From positions 1,120,586 through 1,184,585 of the forward strand of contig NZ_FIZX01000002.1 of the NCBI RefSeq assembly GCF_900055185.1: a stretch of DNA of 64,000 nucleotides. The letters are read 5' to 3'. Below the pieces are notes generated by a model that worked only from the letters and a program-made list of their open reading frames with translations, did not search any database and was not told the DNA's origin. The DNA comes from Grimontia celer. GTDB taxonomy: Bacteria; Pseudomonadota; Gammaproteobacteria; Enterobacterales; Vibrionaceae. Made by a program: the position numbers and the translations under genes. Positions 36,865-45,183 of this stretch are shown piece by piece (within the stretch, counting starts at the first letter, position 1; each line of letters begins with the position of its first letter).

Positions 36865-36879
36865 AGATTCGCGATAGGA

Positions 36880-37221
36880 CTACTCATCTAACAACAAGTC
36901 CGTCTTGGCTGCACAGATAAAATCATTTTTGTGCAGCCCTTTGATCTTGTGCGTCCACCAAGTCACCGAACAGCTGCCCCACTCAAGCAGAATCGCAGGG
37001 TGATGCCCTTCCGCTTCAGCAAGCTCAGCCACTTTATCTGCAAAAGCCCAGGCCAGTTTGAAGTTTCGAAACTTGTAAACACGGTGCAATTGGTTAATGC
37101 CATCTACATCCAGCAGTTGCCACTCAGGCAATGTCGTCATCAAATTTGCTGCTTCATCACCGCTCACCATTGGAGCATCTGCGCGGCAGGCTTCACATTG
37201 CAGTTCAGACAGTTGTTCCAT
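36880..37221 (-). CDS. phhB: Pterin-4a-carbinolamine dehydratase PhhB
   Basis: PhhB dehydrates the 4a-hydroxypterin left after each phenylalanine hydroxylase turnover. The 113-residue protein fits the family: [78 protein letters not shown]. It includes the EGHHP catalytic histidines and a late [17 protein letters not shown] stands before the ATG at 37221. It lies 16 bp after phhA, forming an operon with it. Confidence 0.94.
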   Translation of the reverse strand: MEQLSELQCEACRADAPMVSGDEAANLMTTLPEWQLLDVDGINQLHRVYKFRNFKLAWAFADKVAELAEAEGHHPAILLEWGSCSVTWWTHKIKGLHKNDFICAAKTDLLLDE

Positions 37222-37237
37222 TTCGTTCTCCCTATTT

Positions 37238-38026
37238 TTACGCGATTTTCTGAGGGTAAAGTGGTGCATGCAGTCCAAGCGTTTTCGCTCTGTTCACGCA
37301 TTGAAGCAAATCCAGCTTTTCGAGTTCATACAATTCGTCTAGCGTACTTAAATAAAAGTAGATAGGTTGCAGAATGTCGATGCGATAAGGCGTTCTCATT
37401 ACGTCAATCACATCCAGTTTTTTCCTGGTTGGCTCAACACTGCCATATGCGTATTCGGTTTCGGCAGGTGAAGACAAAATACCTCCGCCGTAAATCGATA
37501 AGCCGTCGTCGTTTTGGATCAACCCAAACTCGACAGTAAACCAATACAACCTAGCCAGATATACGCGATCAGCCTTCGATGCGTTCACTCCCAGCTTTCC
37601 ATAATGTTGGGTAAAGGATGCAAAAGCAGGATGGGTCAGCATGGCACAATGACCAAAAATCTCGTGGAAAAAATCAGGCTCCTTCAAGTAGTCGAAATCT
37701 TTCTGAGTACGCAGAAAAGTCGCAACGGGAAAGCGTTTAGACGCCAACAGTGCGAAGAAATGGTCGAAATCTATCAAAGCAGGCACTGGTTCAAGCCGCC
37801 AGCCCGTGGTTTCAGCTAGAACTCGGTTGATGGAAGGAATTTGTGGCGCACGATTTTTGGGCAAATCGAGCAGTTCAAGTCCTTCAAAATACTCGCGACA
37901 TGCCTTGCCTTTGATGCAGTCCAATTGCCTGGCGACAAGCTGGGTCCATACCTCATGTTCATCATCGGACCAATTAATCTGACCTTTAGAATCCAACGGC
38001 TTAGATTCGTATTGATGCTGTTTCAT
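37238..38026 (-). CDS. phhA: Phenylalanine 4-monooxygenase PhhA
   Basis: PhhA converts phenylalanine to tyrosine with O2 and a reduced pterin. The 262-residue catalytic-domain enzyme has the iron ligands in [15 protein letters not shown] (two His) and [11 protein letters not shown] (Glu). The N-terminal [35 protein letters not shown] and [19 protein letters not shown] are typical of bacterial PAH. No regulatory ACT domain is present, as is usual in bacteria. A possible TyrR box lies about 100 bp upstream. Confidence 0.95.
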   Translation of the reverse strand: MKQHQYESKPLDSKGQINWSDDEHEVWTQLVARQLDCIKGKACREYFEGLELLDLPKNRAPQIPSINRVLAETTGWRLEPVPALIDFDHFFALLASKRFPVATFLRTQKDFDYLKEPDFFHEIFGHCAMLTHPAFASFTQHYGKLGVNASKADRVYLARLYWFTVEFGLIQNDDGLSIYGGGILSSPAETEYAYGSVEPTRKKLDVIDVMRTPYRIDILQPIYFYLSTLDELYELEKLDLLQCVNRAKTLGLHAPLYPQKIA

Positions 38027-38388
38027 CGCTACGTCTCCCTGTTTCGTCTCTACAAAAAACGATAGCGGTTCGGCATCTAGAGGAAAACATCTAAACGGGT
38101 TTTACGGAACAGTGGTGCGTAACAATATATTTACATATCGCTTTTACGAAGAGATTCATCAACGACATTTCACTGTGAGCCAGATCGAATCTACACTCGT
38201 AAATGGAACACTCATAACATGTATAAGAGCCCCCAATAAAACCGGGTTTGTCAGACCATTTTCATTGCTCAAAATGCGCACGACCTCGGAGAAGATCACA
38301 TTAATTCACTGTGCGAACTAATGATTGATTTGCCGATAGTGCGCTTTGTCGTAACATCGATTGAGTCTGATTGAGAGGTAAGGTAGTC
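38027..38388. other. 362-bp gap between phhA and the EAL gene
   Basis: It holds the phhA promoter with a TyrR-like box at 38118-38135 and the divergent EAL promoter. Short open frames here have no ribosome site or family features. Confidence 0.5.
38118..38135. promoter_or_regulatory. Candidate TyrR/PhhR box before phhA
   Basis: CGTAAC-AATATA-TTTACA matches TGTAAA-N6-TTTACA at 10 of 12 positions, with a perfect right half. It is centred about 100 bp before the phhA ATG. PhhR, a TyrR homologue, activates phhA in Pseudomonas. Confidence 0.5.
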
Positions 38389-39222
38389 GTGGTAAAGCAC
38401 TTGAGGACACAATCTGAATTTGAAGAATGCCTGTGCGCCGACGATAACGGGGACGTTATGGCTATCTTCAATGGATTGGAGCTTCGGAGCGTATTCCAAC
38501 CTATCTTCCGGGCAAATGGCACTGTCTTGGGTTTTGAAGCACTGGTTAGGGCCAGAAGCGTTGACGGTGACCCAGTTTGTCCTGCCTACATTTTTAGGAA
38601 TCTGGAACGCGACGATCCGGGCTTTGGCGATCAGGTCAGTCTCGATAAGCTTGCCCGCGTTATCCATCTTCGAAACTTCTCTCCCTATGCGGGCAACCAT
38701 TCCATTTTCCTTAACGTTTTGCCTTCTTCAGCAATTGCTTCAATCCAAACATTTTCCAATCAGAACTTGATGCTAAAACGCCTCGCCGAGTTGGGTATTC
38801 CTCGTCACCATGTCGTACTTGAAGTAGTTGAGCACCTGCATTCAGACACAGCTTCACTTTCAGTAGCCACTACCCAGTCTATCAATAACGGTTTCCAAAT
38901 CGCGGTTGATGACTACGGCGTAGAAGGTTCAGAAGAAAAGCGTGTACGAATGATTCGCCCAAGCCTGATTAAACTTGATCGCTCTTTAGTACAACGATAT
39001 GTAGAAGGTGAAGTGGACACCTTGCTGCGCGCAATCGCTCTCGCTAATGAAGTGAACGCGGAAATACTGGTGGAAGGTATTGAGAATCAGGAAGAATATG
39101 AAGCCATGCGCGCCCTGCATATCAATTACTTCCAGGGTTTCTATTTGGGTATGCCACAACGACTCGAAGACTTCTTCGCCGCCAACCCCGCTAAACGTGG
39201 ACCCACTCAGAAAGTCGAATAA
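38389..39222 (+). CDS. EAL-domain cyclic-di-GMP phosphodiesterase
   Basis: A 277-residue stand-alone EAL protein with no membrane segment or sensor domain. Catalytic residues appear intact: GFEALVRAR (EAL Glu), IFLNVLP (Asn), VVLEVVEH (Glu), AVDDYG (Asp-Asp), LIKLDRSLV (Lys), LVEGIENQ (Glu) and FQGFYLGMP (Gln). Hydrolysis of c-di-GMP is therefore expected. The GTG at 38389 with AGGTAAGG upstream is the preferred start; a TTG at 38371 is the alternative. About 35 N-terminal residues before the domain are unassigned. Confidence 0.9.
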   Translation: MVKHLRTQSEFEECLCADDNGDVMAIFNGLELRSVFQPIFRANGTVLGFEALVRARSVDGDPVCPAYIFRNLERDDPGFGDQVSLDKLARVIHLRNFSPYAGNHSIFLNVLPSSAIASIQTFSNQNLMLKRLAELGIPRHHVVLEVVEHLHSDTASLSVATTQSINNGFQIAVDDYGVEGSEEKRVRMIRPSLIKLDRSLVQRYVEGEVDTLLRAIALANEVNAEILVEGIENQEEYEAMRALHINYFQGFYLGMPQRLEDFFAANPAKRGPTQKVE

Positions 39223-39369
39223 ACAAATCGACTAATCTCTCACCACTCTCCCCCTGTTCCTCCAGTTATTTTTTATCAAGCCTTCTTTAAGTGCTAAAAT
39301 CCCCGACAACTTTTCGCCTCAGTGTCGACTGACCGGCGTTTATACAGAATTACAAAGGCAATCATTCGC

Positions 39370-40314
39370 ATGATTAACAATTCCATCCAGTGGTTTCCGG
39401 GCCACATGCACAAAGCGCGCAAAGAAATCGAAGAAGTGGTACCGAAAATCGATGTGATCATCGAGGTACTGGATGCGCGCATTCCTTTCAGTAGCGAAAA
39501 CCCGATGATTCGCCGCATCCGCAAAGACAAGCCAGTGATCAAAGTGTTGAACAAGCGCGATCTGGCTGACCCGGAAATGACTGCTCTTTGGCTGGAACAC
39601 CTTGAGAAAGAACAAGGCGTTAAAGCAATGGCCATCACCACTGAGCAAATCAGCGAAGTGAACAAAATCATGGATCTTTGCCGCAAGCTTGCCCCTCACC
39701 GTGAAGAAATGGGCAAGAACATTCGTACCATGATCATGGGCATTCCGAACGTGGGTAAATCCACCATCATCAACACTCTGGCTGGCCGCGTCGTTGCAAA
39801 AACCGGTAACCAACCAGCAGTAACCCGCCAACAGCAGCGCATTAACCTGCAAAACGGTGTAGTGCTCTCTGACACCCCAGGGATTCTGTGGCCGAAAGTA
39901 GAAAACCCGCACAGTGGTTTCCGCCTTGCAGCAACTGGCGCGGTAAAAGACACGGCCATGGAATATGACGAAGTGGCGTTCTACACCGTGGAATATCTTG
40001 CAAGCGCTTACCCGGAACTGCTGAAAAAGCGCTACAACATCGAAGAGTTGCCACAAACTGAAGTGGAACTGATGGAAGCGATTGGCGAGAAGCGTGGTTG
40101 TTTGCGCGCTGGTGGCCGTATCGACCTGCACAAAGCCTCAGAGATTCTGATCAACGACCTTCGCAACGGTGCACTTGGTCTCATCACGCTGGAACACCCA
40201 GACATGATTAGCCAAGAGCTGGTTGAAGTAGAAGAAGCCGCAGCACAGAAAGCAGAAGAAAAAGCTAAACATAAAGAAGAGCGTCGTAAGCGTTATTTGA
40301 AAAATAAGCGCTAA
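39370..40314 (+). CDS. ylqF: Circularly permuted ribosome biogenesis GTPase YlqF (RbgA-like)
   Basis: A 314-residue GTPase with permuted motif order: G4 NKRD (VIKVLNKRDLAD), then G1 GIPNVGKSTIINTL and G3 DTPGILWPK. It starts IQWFPGHMHKARKEIEEVVPKIDVIIEVLDARIPFSSENPM, the YlqF/RbgA hallmark. The C-terminus ends in a Lys/Arg/Glu-rich tail likely to contact ribosomal RNA. RbgA acts in 50S assembly in Bacillus; the gammaproteobacterial role is inferred. The ATG at 39370 is preferred over an open frame from 39322. It ends at a terminator. Confidence 0.92.
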   Translation: MINNSIQWFPGHMHKARKEIEEVVPKIDVIIEVLDARIPFSSENPMIRRIRKDKPVIKVLNKRDLADPEMTALWLEHLEKEQGVKAMAITTEQISEVNKIMDLCRKLAPHREEMGKNIRTMIMGIPNVGKSTIINTLAGRVVAKTGNQPAVTRQQQRINLQNGVVLSDTPGILWPKVENPHSGFRLAATGAVKDTAMEYDEVAFYTVEYLASAYPELLKKRYNIEELPQTEVELMEAIGEKRGCLRAGGRIDLHKASEILINDLRNGALGLITLEHPDMISQELVEVEEAAAQKAEEKAKHKEERRKRYLKNKR

Positions 40315-40353
40315 GGCGAGATTTGAGATAAGAGTTTCGAGAGTTAAGATAGA

Positions 40354-40381
40354 AGAGCCTCGCAAATGCGGGGCTTTTTTG
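40354..40381 (+). terminator. Terminator after ylqF
   Basis: AGCCTCGCA / TGCGGGGCT with a short loop and a six-base T-run, 40 bp past the stop. It marks the left edge of the cassette-like region. Confidence 0.85.
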
Positions 40382-40479
40382 TTTTGGCTGTTTGGCTTTT
40401 GGTTCTTCCACTCTTTAGAACAGCGGAGGAATGCTGTGAACACAAATCAGGCTAAGGGTCGTTCAAATTTGAAGCTAGG

Positions 40480-40752
40480 TCATTCTAACGCGGAGGGTTC
40501 TTGTGGGGCGGCAGCATCTATACCAAGAAAGATTATGACCGTCATTGAAAAGCAAAAAATGCCAAAAAAACTGATAAGGTTTTCGTCATCGGTTCTTTTC
40601 GAGCCTCGGGGATATCTTCCAAACGAGAGAGTCATCAAGATCACATAGCCGTACCAATAGATTATCCCAAACACGATAAAATCTATCAGGATTAACTTGA
40701 TGAGTTTTAACAACCCACCGAATATTGATACTAAGATATCTTCCCAATCCAT
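40480..40752 (-). CDS. Hypothetical small membrane protein (cassette-like gene 4)
   Basis: A 90-residue protein with two hydrophobic stretches: residues about 6-42 (VSIFGGLLKLIKLILIDFIVFGIIYWYGYVILMTL) and 62-80 (ISFFGIFCFSMTVIIFLGI). AGGA lies 9 bases before the ATG. It directly follows attC-like element A on the minus strand, as a cassette gene would. Unlike the other three genes, no attC-like repeat was found after its stop. No family is recognised. Confidence 0.6.
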   Translation of the reverse strand: MDWEDILVSIFGGLLKLIKLILIDFIVFGIIYWYGYVILMTLSFGRYPRGSKRTDDENLISFFGIFCFSMTVIIFLGIDAAAPQEPSALE

Positions 40753-40771
40753 CGCTGAAAGTCCTAAATAA

Positions 40772-40907
40772 TATAACGTTGCGATAACGGAAGCTTACCA
40801 CGAAGTCAAAAAGCCGCTTAATTCGATGTATTCATGACACTTTTAAAAGCAGTCCCAATGGCAAAGCACCCCGTTCATAGCTATTGACGCTATAGTTTCT
40901 TGTTATA
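40772..40907 (-). repeat. attC-like element A
   Basis: A 136-bp imperfect inverted repeat with outer arms TATAAC / GTTATA. Inner arms GCTATGAACGGGGTGCTT and a diverged partner ending in GATAACGG pair after bulges. Its left end supplies the TAA stop of the ORF at 40903-41394. Elements B and C share TAACAAG and ATGAACG near the 5' end and a CCGTTAT block near the 3' end. Confidence 0.72.
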
Positions 40908-41394
40908 TTCCCCAAACACTTAACTCAAAATCATTTCTACAAAATGAAGTGTGATTAAACTCTGCAATTACGCCACAGTCTATATCTGCACCAACCCAGC
41001 CGAAGTCATATCTTTCGTTCTCACTTGTGAATGACTCTAGATCACCCAAGAAGAGAAGTAGCTCGGAAAGTTTCACCTGAAAATATGGTCCGTCAGTATC
41101 GAAGAATAACCAACCTTCATATTCTAGTGAGGGAAGTTCTCTTAAACTACCGAAAAGATCACTCCAGCGCGGGAAGGTAAGGTTTATCCAATTTTCGACA
41201 AAACCTCTTGTAGTTGTCAGGGTATCGGTCTCTTGATCCCAAGTTGTAAAAGCTGCATAGAGCAAGCATTCTCTATCACTCGAGAAATCGGCTTGCTCTA
41301 AAAATATAGCCATTGACTCGGGGAGCTGAGACAGTAGCGTTTCTCTGGCTCTCCGATTTCGATTTTCTTTAAGCTTTTGCTCAATCTTATTCAT
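40903..41394 (-). CDS. Hypothetical cytoplasmic protein (cassette-like gene 3)
   Basis: A 163-residue acidic protein with no signal or membrane segment. The N-terminus is basic and helical (MNKIEQKLKENRNRRARETLLSQLPESMAIFLEQADFSSDREC); the rest is rich in aromatic and acidic residues (FVENWINLTFPRWSDLFGSLRELPSLEYEGWLFFDTDG). No family is recognised. Its stop codon lies inside attC-like element A and its start adjoins element B, the arrangement of an integron gene cassette. Confidence 0.68.
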   Translation of the reverse strand: MNKIEQKLKENRNRRARETLLSQLPESMAIFLEQADFSSDRECLLYAAFTTWDQETDTLTTTRGFVENWINLTFPRWSDLFGSLRELPSLEYEGWLFFDTDGPYFQVKLSELLLFLGDLESFTSENERYDFGWVGADIDCGVIAEFNHTSFCRNDFELSVWGI

Positions 41395-41408
41395 ATTTCA
41401 CATGGGAG

Positions 41409-41526
41409 TATAAAGTTGCAATAACGGGCGCTTACCTAACCTTCCAACTTCTTTAATTCTTTGTATTCAAACCATTTTCAAAAGCTACCGCAGTGACAGA
41501 TCGCCCCGTTCATAGCCTCTTGTTAT
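41409..41526 (-). repeat. attC-like element B
   Basis: A 118-bp element beginning ACATAACAAGAGG directly after the stop of the 133-residue ORF. It ends GCGCCCGTTATTGCAAC before the next gene. Inner arms GAACGGGGCG and CGCCCGTTAT pair. It is clearly related to elements A and C. Confidence 0.75.
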
Positions 41527-41528
41527 GT

Positions 41529-41930
41529 TCAATGCCTACTATGCCACCTAGTCATTTCTGTAACGGTACTTGCATATGCTTTGCTGCTCGTCACTATTCT
41601 CGATGACAAATCAAAATGGAACATTACCACTTTATCTTTATGAGTTTTTACTTTGTCAGTGTCGATGTTTACAGTGAGGTAGGCTTCGGTCAAATGTGAC
41701 AAATCTATGTTGTCTCTGGCTGCGCTTTCTTTTAGCCACTGACAAATCTCTACAGCAATCCATAGCTCAATGTTCCCAACCAATGAGTGAGTCGCAGAAC
41801 CTTTTAGGACGTCAATGTCGATAACACCATTTGGTAGCTCAGAAAGTGCTTCAAGATCATCGCCCATTCTCCATCCAGCGAATATCTTGGGAATTACATC
41901 AACGTAATGATTGAGCCTTTTTCTCCTCAT
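41529..41930 (-). CDS. Hypothetical protein (cassette-like gene 2)
   Basis: A 133-residue soluble protein, not recognised. It has a basic start (MRRKRLNHYVDVIPKIFAGWRMGDDLEALSELPNGVIDIDVLKG), a central LWIAVEICQWLKESAARDNI and a beta-rich C-terminal half (AYLTVNIDTDKVKTHKDKVVMFHFDLSSRIVTSS). AAGGT lies before the ATG. The gene fills the space between attC-like elements C and B: its stop is 2 bp before element B and its start is just after element C. Confidence 0.7.
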   Translation of the reverse strand: MRRKRLNHYVDVIPKIFAGWRMGDDLEALSELPNGVIDIDVLKGSATHSLVGNIELWIAVEICQWLKESAARDNIDLSHLTEAYLTVNIDTDKVKTHKDKVVMFHFDLSSRIVTSSKAYASTVTEMTRWHSRH

Positions 41931-41944
41931 TTTTTACCTTGAAA

Positions 41945-42059
41945 ATAACGTTCGAATAACGGGCGTTTACTAGCCCAAACTGATTGAAATGCCTGAATCA
42001 CAGCGTTTCTACGAAAAAATGCGCCACGAGTAAACGTCCCTCGTTCATTCGCTTGTTAT
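41945..42059 (-). repeat. attC-like element C
   Basis: A 115-bp element with the best cruciform. TAACAAGCGAATGAACGAGG on the 5' side pairs, with bulges, with a 3' side running AGTAAACGCCCGTTATTCGA then ACGTTA. The conserved AGTAAACG / CGTTTACT arm is perfect. Extrahelical bases are a feature of true attC sites. Confidence 0.78.
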
Positions 42060-42573
42060 GCATTGCTCGCTAGGCCGAATGTAAGACCCGAAATTTTCGA
42101 TATATTCATCAAGGTTTTCTTCCAGCATTTTCTCTGCGCTCATTTATCTGATCTAGTCCATGCTCTCCTGGATATAATACGTTTTCGTATTGACTCCAAT
42201 CTGGATCAGGTATGCAACCAAATTGATACTGATACGAGCTATATGTGGATACAAATTTTTTAACGCTGCTTTCAAAAGCAAAGTTTGGAGCTGAATAAAA
42301 GTAAAACTGCCTCATACCGTCAGTGGTAACTCTGCCAACCATTTCTATTTTTTCATTTTTAAGATGCTCATCAAGCCTATCTTCATAGTCACAAAGTACA
42401 TCGAACTCATCTTCATGACTTAGCCCATCTGCTCTTTCTACCTTTAGTCGTATGAAGAGCCAACAGAGCATAGAATACGTGCCTGGATCTAAATCTGATT
42501 GAGCATCTAAATCGAGGTATATAGACGCTATTTTTTCATTTACATTCGCCTGATAGAAATCCCAATCAGCCAT
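42060..42573 (-). pseudogene. DUF695-like protein with an apparent frameshift (cassette-like gene 1)
   Basis: The intact frame 42573-42109 gives 154 residues matching what I recall of DUF695: MADWDFYQANVNEKIASIYLDLDAQ, WLFIRLKVERADGLSHEDEFDVLCDYEDRLDEHL, GRVTTDGMRQFYFYSAPN and DPDWSQYENVLYPGEHGL. After residue about 148 a different frame reads KMLEENLDEYIENFGSYIRPSEQ and runs into attC-like element C. This suggests a one-base insertion near 42130. The current stop would be premature, leaving about 50 bp of former coding sequence. A sequencing error is possible. Confidence 0.6.
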
Positions 42574-42947
42574 AGTCCAAGAAACTCTATCTTATGCATA
42601 ACAGTGTATTGGACACCAAAGCGGTGTATTTAAACACCCCATTTTGTCCACTAATAACAAGTCGTCGTACTTTAAATTTAACTTATTTTTTGTTTTTTAA
42701 TGCTTTTTCTGAGAGAGCCCAAAACGACCTTGTGAAAATACGCCAAAATGGGGCTACTTCGGTATTATGCGACACCTTTGCATCTACTGTGTGTTTCAAC
42801 AGTGGAAAAGTAACGTTCGGAATATAAAAAGTATCGTAAAGACAGACTTAGCAATGACACGCAGGAAGGGATTCAGTCTTGAGAAGGGGCAAAACTAACC
42901 AAAACCTCGCCCTAACCTTCCCCTTAGCAAGGAGAAGGAACAAGAGG
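42574..42947. other. 374-bp region with a diverged palindrome at the cassette edge
   Basis: At about 42596-42660 an imperfect inverted repeat (AGTGTATTGGAC and GTCCACTAAT arms around a GGTGT / ACACC hairpin) ends in GTTATGC on the minus strand. It could be a shorter attC-like site or the cassette array boundary. No gene was recognised in the rest. Confidence 0.4.
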
Positions 42948-43388
42948 TTACCCAAACTCCCCCAACACCCACGCGCAAACATCATTCGCGGTCAGCCTTT
43001 CCAGTTTAACCACTGAAAGGCAATGCTTTCTGGCATGAGTCAGCAATGCAGGCAGGTCAAAAACAATGGTTTCATTGCATGACATATAAAGGCGCTTTTT
43101 GGTTTCTACCGCGACTTCAATCAACTTGAGCAGGTCAGGCATTTTAAGCAAGTGGGCGTCATCAACGGTGATAAATGGGCAATCACGTTCCATGATTTGA
43201 TGCCATTCAGCGTCGGTGATGGTGGTATCGCCGCCGCAGTAGGCGAGCTTGGCTTTGGAAACATCAATGGTGAATGGTGTATCGCCATATTGCTCGACCA
43301 GAAACTTGGTTTTGTCTGAACGGTTAGGACCAACGACGAGGCTGATGTCATGGAGTTTGAGCTGATTTTGAACCTTGTGCCAGAGCAT
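42948..43388 (-). CDS. Hypothetical protein with a degenerate P-loop
   Basis: A 146-residue protein. It has a Walker A-like motif in which the expected Gly is Asp (VVGPNRSDKTKFLVEQYG) and a Walker B-like CPFITVDDAHLL. LYMSCNETIVFDLPALLTHARKHCL follows, where AAA-like proteins have sensor 1. This suggests a minimal P-loop NTPase relative, possibly unable to hydrolyse nucleotide. The exact family is not recognised. It lies between the cassette-like genes and the divergent DyP peroxidase. Confidence 0.65.
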   Translation of the reverse strand: MLWHKVQNQLKLHDISLVVGPNRSDKTKFLVEQYGDTPFTIDVSKAKLAYCGGDTTITDAEWHQIMERDCPFITVDDAHLLKMPDLLKLIEVAVETKKRLYMSCNETIVFDLPALLTHARKHCLSVVKLERLTANDVCAWVLGEFG

Positions 43389-43435
43389 GCTTTCCCTATA
43401 TGCAACTGAATCGATTTAAAGAAAATTTATCCTAG

Positions 43436-43449
43436 TTAGGCTTGCCTAA
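43436..43449. promoter_or_regulatory. Palindrome in the DyP / P-loop gene spacer
   Basis: TTAGGC-TT-GCCTAA, a perfect 14-bp palindrome in the 225-bp divergent spacer. It is a possible operator; the cognate regulator is unknown. Confidence 0.4.
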
Positions 43450-43613
43450 AAAGTCTAATGATATGAATCTTTTATGTATGTAAAACGGGACATCAACAAG
43501 CTTGTTGTGGGGTTGTATCTGTTCTTGCGTGGCGTCTCATTCCTACCTCACCCTGACACTCGGGGCTGTTCTATCCTCAACGTGATTTCAAACTTCTATC
43601 AACAGGAAGATGT

Positions 43614-44555
43614 ATGAACGAGCTCGTGTCACTGGCGCAGCCAGGCGTATTGTCTAACCCTACTACTCACGCTGAATTCCTGACCTTCACTCTGAAAGAT
43701 CAGTGGCTGAATATGGATCAAATTAACGAGGCACTTTCCCAACTGCCGGGCATTGAAAAGTCGATTCGACAGAAAGATACCTCTGCCGGCTTATCTGTCA
43801 CCATAGGTTTTTCTTCCAACAGTTGGCCCATCTTGTTCCCTGATATACCGAAGCCTTCTGAACTCCATGACTTCCCTGCACTGGCTGATGGCTCTCGCCT
43901 TTTTCCTTCCACATCGGGCGATATCTTTTTGATGGTGAAATCAGAGCGCAAAGACCTGAATTTTCAGGTCGCTAAATACGCAGCGCGAGCTCTAGGCGAT
44001 GTGGCAGAGCTCACTGAAGATATTCAGGGTTTTAAGTATCTGGATAACCGCGACATGATCGATTTTGTCGACGGTACTGAAAATCCTTTAGATGAAGAGC
44101 GCGCGGAAGCAGTTTTGGTACAGGAAGGCAGTGATAATGTGGTGGGCGGCAGTTATCTCACGGTTCAGCGTTATATCGACCGTCATCAGGATTGGGATGC
44201 TCTGCCGACCGAACAGCAAGAACAAGTCGTGGGCCGTACTAAGATGGATGACATCGAACTCAGTGACGATGAAAAACCTGCTTGGGCGCACAATGAGAAA
44301 AGTAAGGTGGAAGTGAATGGCGAGGAAATCAAAATGTACCGCCAGAACCGTCCTTACGGCAATGCCATAGAGCACGGCACCATGTTTGTTGGGTTTGCAG
44401 CTTCGTCGTCTGTGGTGGAAACGTCGTTGACGCAGATGATCACCGCGGACGAAAACGGAGATTACGACAAACTGCTGGACTATGTTGAGGCAAAGACTGG
44501 CACTAACTACTTTGTGCCCTCGCAGCGATTTATCGACGAGCGATTTGATGATTAG
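43614..44555 (+). CDS. DyP-type haem peroxidase (YfeX-like)
   Basis: A 313-residue cytoplasmic dye-decolourising peroxidase. The catalytic GXXDG-type block is FVDGTENPLDEE (distal Asp). VGGSYLTVQRYIDRHQDW and VGRTKMDDIELSD precede a His near AWAHNEKSKV, in the region of the proximal haem ligand. The distal Arg region is KMYRQNRPYGN, then HGTMFVGFAASS. It lacks a Tat signal, as YfeX does. The physiological substrate is unknown. Its stop overlaps the OsmC stop tail to tail. Confidence 0.92.
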   Translation: MNELVSLAQPGVLSNPTTHAEFLTFTLKDQWLNMDQINEALSQLPGIEKSIRQKDTSAGLSVTIGFSSNSWPILFPDIPKPSELHDFPALADGSRLFPSTSGDIFLMVKSERKDLNFQVAKYAARALGDVAELTEDIQGFKYLDNRDMIDFVDGTENPLDEERAEAVLVQEGSDNVVGGSYLTVQRYIDRHQDWDALPTEQQEQVVGRTKMDDIELSDDEKPAWAHNEKSKVEVNGEEIKMYRQNRPYGNAIEHGTMFVGFAASSSVVETSLTQMITADENGDYDKLLDYVEAKTGTNYFVPSQRFIDERFDD

Positions 44556-45025
44556 TCACTTTCCACCGTGATATTAGTGGTGACTGAGTTAGCTATGAAG
44601 CAGTGCTTGTGTGCCAGTTTGTGCATTTTAGCTAGCAGCTCAGGTGTAGGCTGATTCCCCCCGCTGAAAACAATCTTGGGTTTCAGCACCACGTCAGTGA
44701 CAGCCGTTCTCCCGTTTTCCAGCTTTCCCAGCGTGCCGATGGCCTCGTCGGCATAGCTTTCAACACTAAAACGCTGTTTCTCAGCCACTGTCAGAAAGGT
44801 CATCATATGGCAACTGGCAATGGCGGCGATAAACGCTTCTTCCGGATCGATGGCTTCTTCTTTTGCCTGCAAAGGCATCACAAAGGGAGATGGTGATGCA
44901 TCGACTTTGATGCCTCCATCAAATATCCATTCATGAACAAAACTGGTTGGATTTTCACGCTCACCTTCTGCATTTCTATGCCACCAATTGATTAAAACTT
45001 TATGTTTTGACGTCAAAATTCTCAT
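44552..45025 (-). CDS. OsmC-family peroxiredoxin-like protein
   Basis: A 157-residue protein of the OsmC/Ohr fold. It has the two conserved cysteines of the family in IAAIASCHMMTFLTVAE and AHKHCFIANSV, plus EEAFIAAI and GGNQPTPELLAKM. OsmC proteins reduce organic hydroperoxides with a Cys pair. It is convergent with the DyP gene with a 4-bp overlap and no terminator between them; both are peroxide-related. The ATG at 45025 is used; a TTG at 45031 would add two residues. Confidence 0.87.
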   Translation of the reverse strand: MRILTSKHKVLINWWHRNAEGERENPTSFVHEWIFDGGIKVDASPSPFVMPLQAKEEAIDPEEAFIAAIASCHMMTFLTVAEKQRFSVESYADEAIGTLGKLENGRTAVTDVVLKPKIVFSGGNQPTPELLAKMHKLAHKHCFIANSVTTNITVESD

Positions 45026-45183
45026 CTTCAATACACTTTTACCGATATTTGTTCGGTATTTACCAACTTTCTTGACACCCGAATCTAGAATTCATTCAGA
45101 AGGAAACATTTAGAAACATCTGATATGCAACTCATTCTATTGATGCGCTTTTTTGATTAAGTGGATCCACAAGGAGCTCAAAA

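Noticed and set aside
38112-38321. 69-residue frame between phhA and the EAL gene
   Set aside because: It overlaps the TyrR-like box, lacks a ribosome site and has no family features.
42594-42827. 77-residue plus-strand frame at the cassette edge
   Set aside because: Opposite orientation to the cassettes, no ribosome site and no recognisable domain; it overlaps the palindrome.
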